Shown piece by piece: positions 19,505 through 28,828 of a stretch of DNA of 64,000 bases. The translations under genes and the position numbers were made by a program. Below the pieces are notes generated by a model. The model had not been told where the DNA came from. It made no database searches and saw only the letters and a list, made by a program, of their open reading frames with translations. The DNA is taken from contig CAJUKA010000004.1 in assembly GCA_910586585.1 (NCBI GenBank), positions 1-64,000 of the forward strand. The letters are read 5' to 3'. Position 1 is the stretch's first letter. Each line of letters starts with the position of its first letter. This stretch comes from an uncultured Lachnospiraceae bacterium (lineage in GTDB: Bacteria; Bacillota; Clostridia; Lachnospirales; Lachnospiraceae).

Positions 19505-20832
19505 ACGGGACAAACGAAATTAATACAGATACACAGAACATATACAAAGAGCTGGAAATATCTGAACAGGTATATCATTTTAGCAGAGAAATTTTAGAAA
19601 GTCTCAAAGCGCGTTTCGATGAAATTGACAAAAATGCAGAATACAATCAGTTGAAGGTCATAAAAGCTATGCAGCAAAATAAGGTTAGCGAGGCATGTTT
19701 GTCAGGAACGACAGGATATGGATATAATGATCTAGGAAGGGAAACATTAGAAGCTGTATACGCATCTGTTTTTCATGCAGAAGATGCTCTGGTAAGGCCG
19801 CAGATTACATGTGGGACGCATGCATTGGCACTAGCACTGATGAGCAACCTTCGTCCTGGTGATGAACTTCTTTCACCAGCAGGAAAGCCTTATGATACGT
19901 TGGAAGAAGTTATTGGTATCCGCCCCTCAAAAGGATCGCTTGCTGAATATGGTGTTTCATACAAACAGATTGATTTGCTCGCTGATGGAAGTTTTGACTA
20001 TGACCGAATTAGAAACGCAGTGAGTGAAAAAACAAAACTTGTCACAATACAGCGGTCAAAAGGATATCAGACAAGATCAACCTTTTCAGTCAAAGCAATT
20101 GGGGAATTGATTGCATTTGTCAAAGCAATCAAACCAGATGTTATCTGTATGGTAGATAATTGCTATGGCGAGTTTGTAGAGCGGATAGAGCCTGTTGAAG
20201 TCGGCGCAGATATGGTTGTTGGATCGCTTATCAAAAATCCAGGCGGCGGACTGGCGCCAATAGGTGGATATATTGCAGGCAAAAAAGAATGTGTTGAAAA
20301 TGCTGCTTATAGGCTTACCTCTCCGGGACTTGGAAAGGAAGTCGGTGCTTCCCTTGGTGTATTAAGAGATTTTTATCATGGATTGTTTCTGGCGCCGACT
20401 GTGACTGCAAGCGCGTTAAAAGGAGCAATATTTGCGGCTAACTTATATGAAAAGCTTGGATTTAAGGTAATTCCAAATGCTGTGGAATCACGGCATGATA
20501 TTATACAGGCTGTTGAATTTGGAACGCCGGAAGGCGTTATAGCATTCTGCAAGGGAATCCAGGCAGCCGCTCCAGTTGACAGCTTTGTTACGCCTGAACC
20601 TTGGGATATGCCGGGATATGACAGCCAGGTTATAATGGCAGCGGGAGCATTTGTATCAGGTTCTTCAATTGAACTGAGTGCAGACGGGCCGATAAAACCG
20701 CCATATGCAGTATATTTTCAAGGAGGGCTTACCTTTGAACACGCGCGCTTTGGTATTATGAAATCACTTCAAAGTTTGGTGAATGCAGGCATTGTTTCAC
20801 TTCCGCCAAAAATCATGTCGAAAAAAAACTAA
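19501..20832 (+). CDS. methionine-gamma-lyase-family PLP protein (YnbB-like)
   Basis: Pyridoxal-phosphate enzyme of the Met_gamma_lyase family, often labelled aluminum resistance protein and equivalent to B. subtilis YnbB. The CLSGTTGYGYNDLGRETLE N-terminal signature, FHAEDALVRPQITCGTHAL, MVDNCYGEF (PLP-binding aspartate) and SLIKNPGGGLAPIGGYIAGK (probable Schiff-base lysine) are all present. The 443-residue length is typical. The physiological reaction is not well established, so the lyase name comes from family similarity. It overlaps miaA by 4 bp, a conserved Firmicute neighbourhood. Confidence 0.9.
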   Translation: MNGTNEINTDTQNIYKELEISEQVYHFSREILESLKARFDEIDKNAEYNQLKVIKAMQQNKVSEACLSGTTGYGYNDLGRETLEAVYASVFHAEDALVRPQITCGTHALALALMSNLRPGDELLSPAGKPYDTLEEVIGIRPSKGSLAEYGVSYKQIDLLADGSFDYDRIRNAVSEKTKLVTIQRSKGYQTRSTFSVKAIGELIAFVKAIKPDVICMVDNCYGEFVERIEPVEVGADMVVGSLIKNPGGGLAPIGGYIAGKKECVENAAYRLTSPGLGKEVGASLGVLRDFYHGLFLAPTVTASALKGAIFAANLYEKLGFKVIPNAVESRHDIIQAVEFGTPEGVIAFCKGIQAAAPVDSFVTPEPWDMPGYDSQVIMAAGAFVSGSSIELSADGPIKPPYAVYFQGGLTFEHARFGIMKSLQSLVNAGIVSLPPKIMSKKN

Positions 20833-20916
20833 TCTTTTTAGTGTACAGACGCTTTTTAGTATGGTAATATTAGTATTGGACTATGCTTTGAACAGAGAGC
20901 AGGGCATAAAAATACG

Positions 20917-21606
20917 ATGAGTCTTTTTAAAGAAATATATGCAAAGGATGAGCTGCCTTATGACAAATTTATGAGGCTTGGACCGGAATACCTTTCGGAT
21001 GCCGAGCTTCTTGCTATTATGCTTAGAACTGGTACCAGAAACAAGACGCCAATAGAACTTGGCAGAGATATTTTGAAGCTTGCGGGCGACGATATGGGAC
21101 TTTTGGGATTGTATCACTTTAATATCAAGGCTTTGATGCAAATACCAGGAATTGGCGAAGTCAAGGCGGTTCAGCTGCTATGCATTGCAGAGATTGCAAA
21201 GAGAACTTCAAATATGCAGGCAAGACCAGATTTGACATTTGACAAACCAGAGACAGTAGCAGCATACTATATGGAGCGGATGCGCCATAAAGATACAGAA
21301 CAGCTATTATTAGTACTTTTGGATGCAAAGCGGCATATTTTGAATGAATCTGTTTTGTCAACAGGAACATTTAACGCAACATTGATATCGCCGAGAGATA
21401 TCTGTGTCAGAGCTATGCGCAATGAAGCATCTTATATTGTAATTCTGCATAATCATCCAAGCGGTGATCCAACACCTAGCAGACAGGATGTGCTGGTGAC
21501 GCAAAAGATAAAGGAAGTATCCGATTTAGTTGAAATTCCATTACTGGATCATATCATCATTGGAGATAACAGATATACCAGTTTTATTCAAAAAGGACTT
21601 TTATGA
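20917..21606 (+). CDS. radC: RadC-family (JAB domain) protein
   Basis: A 229-residue RadC/YsxA protein. A helix-hairpin-helix-like segment (LMQIPGIGEVKAVQLLCIAEI) precedes the JAB/MPN metalloprotease-like domain, whose zinc motif is HNHPSGDPTPSRQD. Despite the name, a DNA-repair role has been questioned and the molecular function is uncertain. Its place directly before mreB is conserved across Firmicutes. Confidence 0.93.
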   Translation: MSLFKEIYAKDELPYDKFMRLGPEYLSDAELLAIMLRTGTRNKTPIELGRDILKLAGDDMGLLGLYHFNIKALMQIPGIGEVKAVQLLCIAEIAKRTSNMQARPDLTFDKPETVAAYYMERMRHKDTEQLLLVLLDAKRHILNESVLSTGTFNATLISPRDICVRAMRNEASYIVILHNHPSGDPTPSRQDVLVTQKIKEVSDLVEIPLLDHIIIGDNRYTSFIQKGLL

Positions 21607-21678
21607 AGAACAAAAAAACGTTCAGTGCAAAACTTCTTCAACTATGAAGGAACTGAATAGTTACAGAAAGGAGTTGTT

Positions 21679-22689
21679 ATGTTGGCTAACAACGCATTTG
21701 GTATCGACTTAGGTACCAGGACAATCAAGATTTACAGTGCTCATGGCGACAATGTTATTGTTGAAAAAAATATGATTGCGATTGAGGACAAGAAAAATTT
21801 ATTTGCATATGGTGATTCTGCATTTGAGATGTTTGAGAAGGCACCATCTAACATTGAAATATCATATCCGCTCTGCAATGGAGTTATCGCGGATATTAAA
21901 AATATGCAGCAGCTTCTCAAAAACTTTATCTTAGACTGTAATAAAGGAGCTGTCAAACCAGCCGAATTTTATATTGCAGTTCCCTCTGATATCACTGCTG
22001 TAGAAAAGAGAGCGTTTTCTGATCTTGTAAAAGATGCGAATGTAAAAGCGAGAAAAATTATGCGTGTAGAGAAGGCTGTGGCCGATGGCCTTGGTCTTGA
22101 TATTGATGTCAAAAATGCACAGGGTATTCTTGTTGTCAATGTTGGATTCCACACTACTGAGATTTCCATTCTCTCTCTTGGCGGTATTGTACTCAGCCGG
22201 TTGATTAAAGTTGGCGGACAGAAATTCGATGAATCAATAAAGAATGCGATTCGAAAAGAATTCAGCCTGATTATTGGCAGCAAAACTGCTGAAAATGTCA
22301 AGATCAATCTGCGTGAGTTGGAAGGGGAAGGAAAGGGAGCGATTGTATATGGCAGAGATATTGTGACAGGGCTTCCCATGGAAAAAGAAATTCCAACAAA
22401 CCTTGTAAGTGATAGTATGCTGGAAAGTTTCAATGTTATTATTGATAATATTCGTGTGATTCTTGAAAGAACTCCGCCAGAACTTTCTGCTGATATTTTC
22501 AGAAGGGGTATTTATCTGACAGGAGGAGCCTCTCAGGTTGCACATCTTGCGGAATTAATTGCAAAGAGTACTGGACTTCGAGTAAATGTGAGCGAAAATC
22601 CTGTATCAGGCGTTGCACTCGGACTTGCCAAAATTATTAAGGATGATAACTATAAATCAGTTGCTTATTTAGAAGGAATGGGGCGCTAA
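21679..22689 (+). CDS. mreB: rod-shape-determining protein MreB
   Basis: Actin-like ATPase that polymerises under the membrane and guides the elongation peptidoglycan machinery. FGIDLGTRTIKIY is the phosphate-1 loop, and GILVVNVGFHTTEISILSLGG and YLTGGASQ are the phosphate-2 and adenosine motifs. At 336 residues it has the standard length. AGAAAGGAG lies 5 bp before the start. It heads the mreBCD-PBP2 morphogene cluster. Confidence 0.95.
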   Translation: MLANNAFGIDLGTRTIKIYSAHGDNVIVEKNMIAIEDKKNLFAYGDSAFEMFEKAPSNIEISYPLCNGVIADIKNMQQLLKNFILDCNKGAVKPAEFYIAVPSDITAVEKRAFSDLVKDANVKARKIMRVEKAVADGLGLDIDVKNAQGILVVNVGFHTTEISILSLGGIVLSRLIKVGGQKFDESIKNAIRKEFSLIIGSKTAENVKINLRELEGEGKGAIVYGRDIVTGLPMEKEIPTNLVSDSMLESFNVIIDNIRVILERTPPELSADIFRRGIYLTGGASQVAHLAELIAKSTGLRVNVSENPVSGVALGLAKIIKDDNYKSVAYLEGMGR

Positions 22690-22694
22690 TATTC

Positions 22695-23564
22695 ATGAGT
22701 CCAGTGGTAAAGAGAAAAAGAGACAAATTCTCTATTCCAAGTAAATATCTGCTGTTGATTTTAACGTGTATTTGTATTGTTCTTATGGCTTTAACATTTT
22801 TTACGGATTATTCCGCATTGCCTTTAAATAAGCTGGTAGGCTATGTTGTAATTCCATTTCAGGATGGTGTCAGCCAAATTGGAACATGGATGTCCGTGCG
22901 GGCAGATGAATTAGGAGAGTTACGAATTGCCCTTCAGGAAAATCAGGAACTCAAGAAACAAATTGATGAACTGACTGTCCAGAACACACAGCTTCAGCAG
23001 GATAAATATGAACTGAATAATCTTCGTGAGTTATATAAACTGGACGAGCAATACAGTGGTTATGAAAAAATAGGAGCCAGAATTATCGCTAGAGACAGCG
23101 GCAACTGGTTCCATGCGTTTACGATAGATAAGGGACTGGACGATGGGCTTACCATTGATATGAATGTCATTGCCGGAGGCGGTCTTGTGGGCAGGATTGT
23201 TGCAATAGGACCCAATTGGGCAAAAGTAAATGCGATAATAAACGATGATTCAAATGTCAGCAGCAAAGTGCTTGCAAGCTCAGATACTTTTATGGTGAAT
23301 GGTTCCTTGGAACTTATGGACGAGGGTGTTATCGGATTTAGTCAGCTTATTGATTCTCAGGACAAAGTAGAAGTTGGCGACAAAGTTGTTACTTCAAATA
23401 TTAGTGATAAATATTTACCCAATATACTAGTTGGGTATATCAGTGAGATTAACCAGGATTCCAATAATATTACAAAATCCGGAAGAATTACACCAGCAGT
23501 TGATTTTGAGCATCTTGAGGAGGTACTTGTCATATTAAAAACAAAACAGCAGATAGAGGATTAG
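22695..23564 (+). CDS. mreC: rod-shape-determining protein MreC
   Basis: Bitopic membrane protein that links MreB to the extracellular penicillin-binding proteins. One membrane helix at about residues 17-36, then a coiled coil (about 70-115, ELRIALQENQELKKQIDELT onwards), then the beta-barrel domain with the GLDDGLTIDMNVIAGGGLVGRI motif. It starts 5 bp after mreB stops. Confidence 0.93.
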   Translation: MSPVVKRKRDKFSIPSKYLLLILTCICIVLMALTFFTDYSALPLNKLVGYVVIPFQDGVSQIGTWMSVRADELGELRIALQENQELKKQIDELTVQNTQLQQDKYELNNLRELYKLDEQYSGYEKIGARIIARDSGNWFHAFTIDKGLDDGLTIDMNVIAGGGLVGRIVAIGPNWAKVNAIINDDSNVSSKVLASSDTFMVNGSLELMDEGVIGFSQLIDSQDKVEVGDKVVTSNISDKYLPNILVGYISEINQDSNNITKSGRITPAVDFEHLEEVLVILKTKQQIED

Positions 23565-23571
23565 TAGGTTC

Positions 23572-24096
23572 ATGAAAAAAAATATCATATTATTTTTTGT
23601 AATATTGCTTGGATTTGTCCTTCAGACGACGCTGTTTCAGGCGTTGAATCTTGGTGGTATATCACCCAATATATTGATTATCATTACTGCCTCCTATGGG
23701 TTTATGTTTGATAAGAAATATGGTATGGTGGTAGGTTTTATATGCGGATTGTTGATGGATATTTTTTATGGTGATGTCCTTGGATTTTATGCACTGATAT
23801 ATCTGTACATAGGAGCTGCCAATGGTGCATTTCACAGTATCTTTTATCAGGAGGATATCAAGCTTCCGTTGCTGCTTATTCTGGCGAGCGATTTTGTTTA
23901 TTCTTTTACATGTTATGTTTTATTGTATTTGTTGAGACACAGGTTCCATTTTATTTTTTATCTTAGAAATATTATTTTGCCAGAAATGGTTTACACAATT
24001 TTTGTTACTGTATTTTTATATCCATTCATTTTGCTGTTAAACAGATCAATAGACGATACTGAAAGAGGTGAGCATAAAGTTGTTAAAAAGGATTAG
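23572..24096 (+). CDS. mreD: rod-shape-determining protein MreD
   Basis: Small polytopic membrane component of the elongasome, 174 residues with about five hydrophobic helices and the typical GGISPNILIIITASYGFMF and GLLMDIFYG stretches. It lies between mreC and the PBP2 gene, and its 3' end overlaps or abuts the PBP2 start. Confidence 0.9.
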   Translation: MKKNIILFFVILLGFVLQTTLFQALNLGGISPNILIIITASYGFMFDKKYGMVVGFICGLLMDIFYGDVLGFYALIYLYIGAANGAFHSIFYQEDIKLPLLLILASDFVYSFTCYVLLYLLRHRFHFIFYLRNIILPEMVYTIFVTVFLYPFILLLNRSIDDTERGEHKVVKKD

Positions 24097-26944
24097 AGAG
24101 GGGCTCATCAGTTTATTGACCTCCAGATTACTACTGTTATTTATTATATTTACAGGTATGGCGGTCATATTGATATATCGATTATTTACTTTACAGATTG
24201 TAAATGGAGCATCCTATCTTGAAAACTTTCGTCTGATGATAGAGAAAGAAAGAATTATCGAGGGAACCCGTGGAAATATTTATGATAGAAATGGAAATAT
24301 CTTAGCTTACAATGAGCTTGCTTATTCTGTCACGATAGAAGATGTCTATGAGGGCTCTTCCAAAAGTGAGGAATTAAATGCGACATTATATAAATTAATT
24401 CACATGATTGAAGACAATGGAGATCGCATTGCCAGTGATTTCAGCATTATCCTCAATGAAAATAACGATTATGAATTTACTGTTGAAGGAACAAAACTTC
24501 TTCGTTTTAAAGCTGATATCTATGGACGATTAACGATTGATAAGCTGTACTATTCAGAAGAAAATGCGTCAGCACAAGAGATTATTGATTATCTAGTCAA
24601 CAAGTTTAAAATCGGTTCTTTTCCTGTTAATGAAAGCGGAAAAAAAGAATTTGTTCCATATGAGGGATATACCAAAAAAGAGATTTTACAGATTGCAACA
24701 ATTCGATATCAAATTAATTTAAACAGTTATCAGAAATATATTCCGACAACGATTGCAACAGATGTTTCCAAAAAAACAGTTGCAGTCATTATGGAAAACG
24801 CGTCGGAATTAGACGGTGTTGCGATAGAAGAGGATATGATTCGAAAATATAATTACCCTTTTTATTTTTCTCATATTCTCGGATATACTGGAAAAATTGA
24901 CTCCGAAGAACTGGCACAGCTTTCTGAGCAAAACGAAAATTATACCATACACGATACTGTCGGAAAAGGTGGTATTGAACAGGTTATGGAGCTAGAACTT
25001 CAGGGAATTAAGGGATCAGAGACAATTTATGTAGATAATCTGGGAAAAGTGATTGAAACAACAGATGTTGTGGAATCTCAAGTGGGAAAGGATGTTTATC
25101 TGACATTGGATAAAGATCTTCAAATGGCAATATACAATATTCTGGAACAAAAAATAGCAGGTATTATTGTATCAAAAACAAGAAATATCTACAATTATGA
25201 TCCGTTGACTGCATCTTCACGCCAGAATATTATTATTCCAATCGATGACGTTTATTTTGCATTGATCAATAATAATGTGATTGATATTAATCATTTTATG
25301 GACGAAAATGCATATGACACAGAAAAAGAGGTTTATCAAATATTCTCTGATAAGCGGGAAAGTGTTCTCGCTACGCTTAAAGAAGAACTTTTGAACCTAA
25401 AAACACCCTATGATCAATTATCAAAGGAATACAAAAATTATGAAAGCTATATTGTATCCATGCTGACTGACAAAGGTGTTCTTGTCAACTCCGCGATAGA
25501 TAAAGAAGACCCTACTTATATTGCGTGGTCTGTTCAGGAAGTTATCAGCTTAAATGAATTTTTGACATACGCGATATCCAAAAACTGGATAGATATAACC
25601 AAACTTTCTGTGAATTCACAGTATTCTGATTCAACAGAAGTGCTTAACAGTGTTATCACATATATACTCGATAACCTAAAAGATAATACCACATTTTCAA
25701 AAAAAATGTACAAGTTTATGATTAGTGACCAAACAATAACAGGCAGACAAATCTGCATGTTATTATGGGAACAGGACTTGATAAGTATTGATGAAAGCAA
25801 AGTTACTGCATTAAAAGAAGGAAAAACAAATCCATATAATTTTATGCTTGAAATGATAGAGACGCTCCAGATAAAGCCCGATCAGCTCGCGTTAGATCCC
25901 TGTACAGGTTCATGTGTTGTAACGGACGTAAATACAGGTGAAGTACTTGCGCTTGTTTCATATCCTGGTTATGATATTAACAAGCTGGCAAACGGTGTAG
26001 ATGCCGAATATTTTGCAAAGCTGCAGTCTGATTTGTCGGTACCACAATGGAGTGCTGCAACACAGCAGCAGACGGCGCCAGGTTCTACCTTCAAAATGGT
26101 GTCTGCCATTGCCGCTATGGAAGAGGGAGTTGTTTCTTCACTGGGAGAAACGATTTACTGTACAGGTACTTTTGATAAACTAGCGCCTACCACACATGAT
26201 TGCTGGAATACTTCCGGCCATGGTGCTATGAATCTTTCAAATGCCATCGCCAATTCCTGCAATATGTATTTTTATGAGGTTGGATATCGGCTTGGACAAG
26301 ACGGAAGCGGTTATAACGACACCTATGGACTTTCCAGACTTGAGAAATATGCAGATATGTTTGGGCTTACTGAGAAATCTGGTGTAGAAATAACAGAATC
26401 CGAGCCGAAATTCTCAGAAAAATATATTGTTCCATCTGCAATTGGACAGGGAAGCAATAACTATACTACGGTCGGTCTGGCTAGATATTTGACAGCAGTT
26501 GCAAACAGTGGCACTGTTTATAATTTAAGTATTCTGGACAAAATAACCAACTCTAAAGGAGAAGTAGTAAAAGATTTTAAGCCTGAAATAAGAAACACGA
26601 TTGATGTTGACGATAGTATATGGAATGCAATTCATTCCGGAATGAGAAGTGTGGTTGAGAAAAAGAATTACTACAATGAGTTATCTGTAAATGTTGCTGG
26701 AAAAACAGGTACAGCACAGGAAGGAAAAAATCGCACCAACCACGCACTTTTTCTAAGTTATGCACCCTATGAAGATCCTGAGATATCAGTGACAGTACGT
26801 ATTGCATATGGTTACAGTTCTGATTTTGCGGCTCAGACTGCAAGGGATGTATATAAATATTACTATAGACTGGCAGAAGAAGACGAACTTTTGACAGGTA
26901 CAGCAGAGATTCCAGATGCTGTTAGTGGAATACAGCAAGATTAA
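24080..26944 (+). CDS. mrdA: penicillin-binding protein 2 (elongation transpeptidase) with a large insertion
   Basis: Class B PBP, the D,D-transpeptidase partner of RodA in side-wall synthesis. It has one N-terminal membrane helix (about residues 16-40), the dimerisation domain with RGNIYDRNGNILA, and a transpeptidase domain with SxxK at about 669-672 (PGSTFK), SxN at about 726-728 (SCN) and KTG at about 875-877. At 954 residues it is far longer than the usual 600-700. The excess is about 240 residues inserted at roughly 360-605, between the start of the transpeptidase fold and its DPCTGSCVVTDVNTGEVLA strand. The TTG at 24080 is chosen because GAGGTGA lies 8 bp before it; a GTG at 24068 overlaps that site. 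Confidence 0.9.
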   Translation: MLKRIREGLISLLTSRLLLLFIIFTGMAVILIYRLFTLQIVNGASYLENFRLMIEKERIIEGTRGNIYDRNGNILAYNELAYSVTIEDVYEGSSKSEELNATLYKLIHMIEDNGDRIASDFSIILNENNDYEFTVEGTKLLRFKADIYGRLTIDKLYYSEENASAQEIIDYLVNKFKIGSFPVNESGKKEFVPYEGYTKKEILQIATIRYQINLNSYQKYIPTTIATDVSKKTVAVIMENASELDGVAIEEDMIRKYNYPFYFSHILGYTGKIDSEELAQLSEQNENYTIHDTVGKGGIEQVMELELQGIKGSETIYVDNLGKVIETTDVVESQVGKDVYLTLDKDLQMAIYNILEQKIAGIIVSKTRNIYNYDPLTASSRQNIIIPIDDVYFALINNNVIDINHFMDENAYDTEKEVYQIFSDKRESVLATLKEELLNLKTPYDQLSKEYKNYESYIVSMLTDKGVLVNSAIDKEDPTYIAWSVQEVISLNEFLTYAISKNWIDITKLSVNSQYSDSTEVLNSVITYILDNLKDNTTFSKKMYKFMISDQTITGRQICMLLWEQDLISIDESKVTALKEGKTNPYNFMLEMIETLQIKPDQLALDPCTGSCVVTDVNTGEVLALVSYPGYDINKLANGVDAEYFAKLQSDLSVPQWSAATQQQTAPGSTFKMVSAIAAMEEGVVSSLGETIYCTGTFDKLAPTTHDCWNTSGHGAMNLSNAIANSCNMYFYEVGYRLGQDGSGYNDTYGLSRLEKYADMFGLTEKSGVEITESEPKFSEKYIVPSAIGQGSNNYTTVGLARYLTAVANSGTVYNLSILDKITNSKGEVVKDFKPEIRNTIDVDDSIWNAIHSGMRSVVEKKNYYNELSVNVAGKTGTAQEGKNRTNHALFLSYAPYEDPEISVTVRIAYGYSSDFAAQTARDVYKYYYRLAEEDELLTGTAEIPDAVSGIQQD

Positions 26945-26998
26945 AAATGATATACAAAAGCATATGCAGAGGTGTTTTAGAAACAAAAAGGAGCAAAT

Positions 26999-27676
26999 GT
27001 GAAAAATTCAGTTATTTTGAAAAGTTTTTCCAGTGGTATATCCGTTATCCTGGATAGTACAATTCCATATGAAGAGCTGTTATTAGATGTTGCTGCCAAA
27101 TTTCATGATGCAGATCATTTTTTTAAAAATGCATCCGTGGCAATTTCTCTGGAAGGAAGAGAGCTGACTGAAAAACAGGAACGAGAAATTCTGGATACAA
27201 TTACACAAAATTCGCATTTGAATGTACTTTGCCTTATGGGAAAGGATGAAGAAAAAAATATCAGATTTGTCGGAATACAAAACACTCTGAAAGCTCAGAG
27301 AGATGAAAATTGTGGACAGTTTTATAGGGGTACCTTAAGAGATGGCGCAAGTATAGAAACCGAACGCAGTATCATTATTCTTGGTGATGTTTGTGAAGGA
27401 AGCGGTGTATATTCCGGAAAAGATATTGTAGTTCTTGGTTCGCTTGAGGGGGATGCATACGCAGGAGCAGGAGGAAACAATAATCATTTTGTAGCGGCGT
27501 TGAATATGAATCCCAGTTCGTTGCAGATAGGTGATCTCATATATCAGGACCAGGTGCAAAAAGTTTCCAGGTGGGGGTTTAAACCAAAACCGATACCAAA
27601 GATTGCATATACCTATAATGGGGAAGTGCAGATACAACCAATTACCAAAGAATTGCTGGATAACTTCACGATATAA
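26999..27676 (+). CDS. minC: septum site-determining protein MinC
   Basis: Inhibitor of FtsZ polymerisation that keeps the division septum away from the poles. It has a weakly conserved N-terminal domain, then the beta-helix C-terminal domain with FYRGTLRDGASIETERSIIILGDVCEGSGVYS, which pairs with MinD. It starts with GTG, 5 bp after AAAAGGAG. The minCDE order is intact. Confidence 0.93.
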   Translation: MKNSVILKSFSSGISVILDSTIPYEELLLDVAAKFHDADHFFKNASVAISLEGRELTEKQEREILDTITQNSHLNVLCLMGKDEEKNIRFVGIQNTLKAQRDENCGQFYRGTLRDGASIETERSIIILGDVCEGSGVYSGKDIVVLGSLEGDAYAGAGGNNNHFVAALNMNPSSLQIGDLIYQDQVQKVSRWGFKPKPIPKIAYTYNGEVQIQPITKELLDNFTI

Positions 27677-27721
27677 CAGTTGTTATCCAGAGAACCATTA
27701 TTTTGATAATGGAGGATTCCT

Positions 27722-28531
27722 ATGAGTGAAGTAATTGTTGTTACATCTGGGAAAGGCGGTGTGGGAAAGACCACCACATCTGCAAACGTAGGAACAGGTC
27801 TTGCGGAATTGGGAAAAAGTGTCGTTTTGATTGATGCAGATATAGGACTCAGAAATCTTGATGTAGTAATGGGTCTTGAAAATCGAATTGTTTACAATTT
27901 AGTAGATGTTATAGAAGGAAACTGCCGATTAAAGCAGGCACTGATAAAGGACAAACGGCATGCCGGGTTATTTTTAATGCCGGCAGCGCAGACAAGAGAT
28001 AAAAATTGTATTACGCCAGGACAAATGGTAAAATTAATTAACAGTTTGAGAGAGCAGTTTGATTACATAATTCTGGATTGTCCGGCAGGAATTGAGCAAG
28101 GATTTCAAAATGCCATAGCTGGTGCCGATCATGCGATTGTTGTGACAACACCTGAAGTATCCGCTATCAGAGATGCAGACCGAATAATTGGCCTGTTGGA
28201 AGCAAATGAAATAAAAAAAGTAGATCTGGTTCTCAATCGTCTGCGTCAGGATTTGATACGCCGTGGCGAAATGATGACAGTTGATGATGTCATTGATATT
28301 TTGGGGCTTCCGCTTCTTGGCGTCGTTCCAGATGACGAAAATGTTGTGATTGCAACAAATCAAGGGGAGCCGCTGGTAGGGAAAAATTCCGCCGCTGGAC
28401 AAGCATTTTTTAATATTTGCAAACGTCTTGAAGGCAAAGAAGTTCCTTTTAAGGATTTTGGGAAGAATATTACGATTTGGACAAAATTTTCAGAATTATT
28501 CAAAAAAAATCTACAGGAGGAGCGGATATGA
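27722..28531 (+). CDS. minD: septum site-determining ATPase MinD
   Basis: Membrane-cycling ATPase that positions MinC. The deviant Walker A is GKGGVGKTT at residues 10-18, followed by the conserved VLIDADIGLRNLDVVMGLENR. The last about 15 residues (WTKFSELFKKNLQEERI) could form the amphipathic membrane-targeting helix. It overlaps minE by 4 bp (ATGA). Confidence 0.95.
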   Translation: MSEVIVVTSGKGGVGKTTTSANVGTGLAELGKSVVLIDADIGLRNLDVVMGLENRIVYNLVDVIEGNCRLKQALIKDKRHAGLFLMPAAQTRDKNCITPGQMVKLINSLREQFDYIILDCPAGIEQGFQNAIAGADHAIVVTTPEVSAIRDADRIIGLLEANEIKKVDLVLNRLRQDLIRRGEMMTVDDVIDILGLPLLGVVPDDENVVIATNQGEPLVGKNSAAGQAFFNICKRLEGKEVPFKDFGKNITIWTKFSELFKKNLQEERI

Positions 28532-28797
28532 GTTTATTTTCTATATTTAAAAGAAAAACGTCCAGCGAAATAGCGAAGGATCGTCTAAAAATTTTACTGA
28601 TATCAGACAGGGTTAACTGTTCTCCTGAGATGATGGAATTGATAAAAAATGATATTGCTCAAGTAATATCGAAATACATGAAAATTGATTCTTCTAGTAT
28701 GGAAGTACAGATAGCTAAGACAGGGAATTCAGCCAGAAATGGCAAAAAGATGCCTGTTTTGTATGCTAATATTCCCATACTAGATTTAAGAAACTAA
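28528..28797 (+). CDS. minE: cell division topological specificity factor MinE
   Basis: Stimulates MinD ATPase and drives its oscillation. At 89 residues it has the usual length; the segment KDRLKILLISDRVNCSPEMMELIKNDI is the anti-MinCD helix region. AGGAGG lies 8 bp before the ATG, which overlaps the minD stop. Presence of MinE suggests an oscillating system rather than the DivIVA/MinJ type of Bacillus. Confidence 0.93.
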   Translation: MSLFSIFKRKTSSEIAKDRLKILLISDRVNCSPEMMELIKNDIAQVISKYMKIDSSSMEVQIAKTGNSARNGKKMPVLYANIPILDLRN

Positions 28798-28828
28798 TCT
28801 AAATACGCAGAATAAAGGAAAGGAACAT

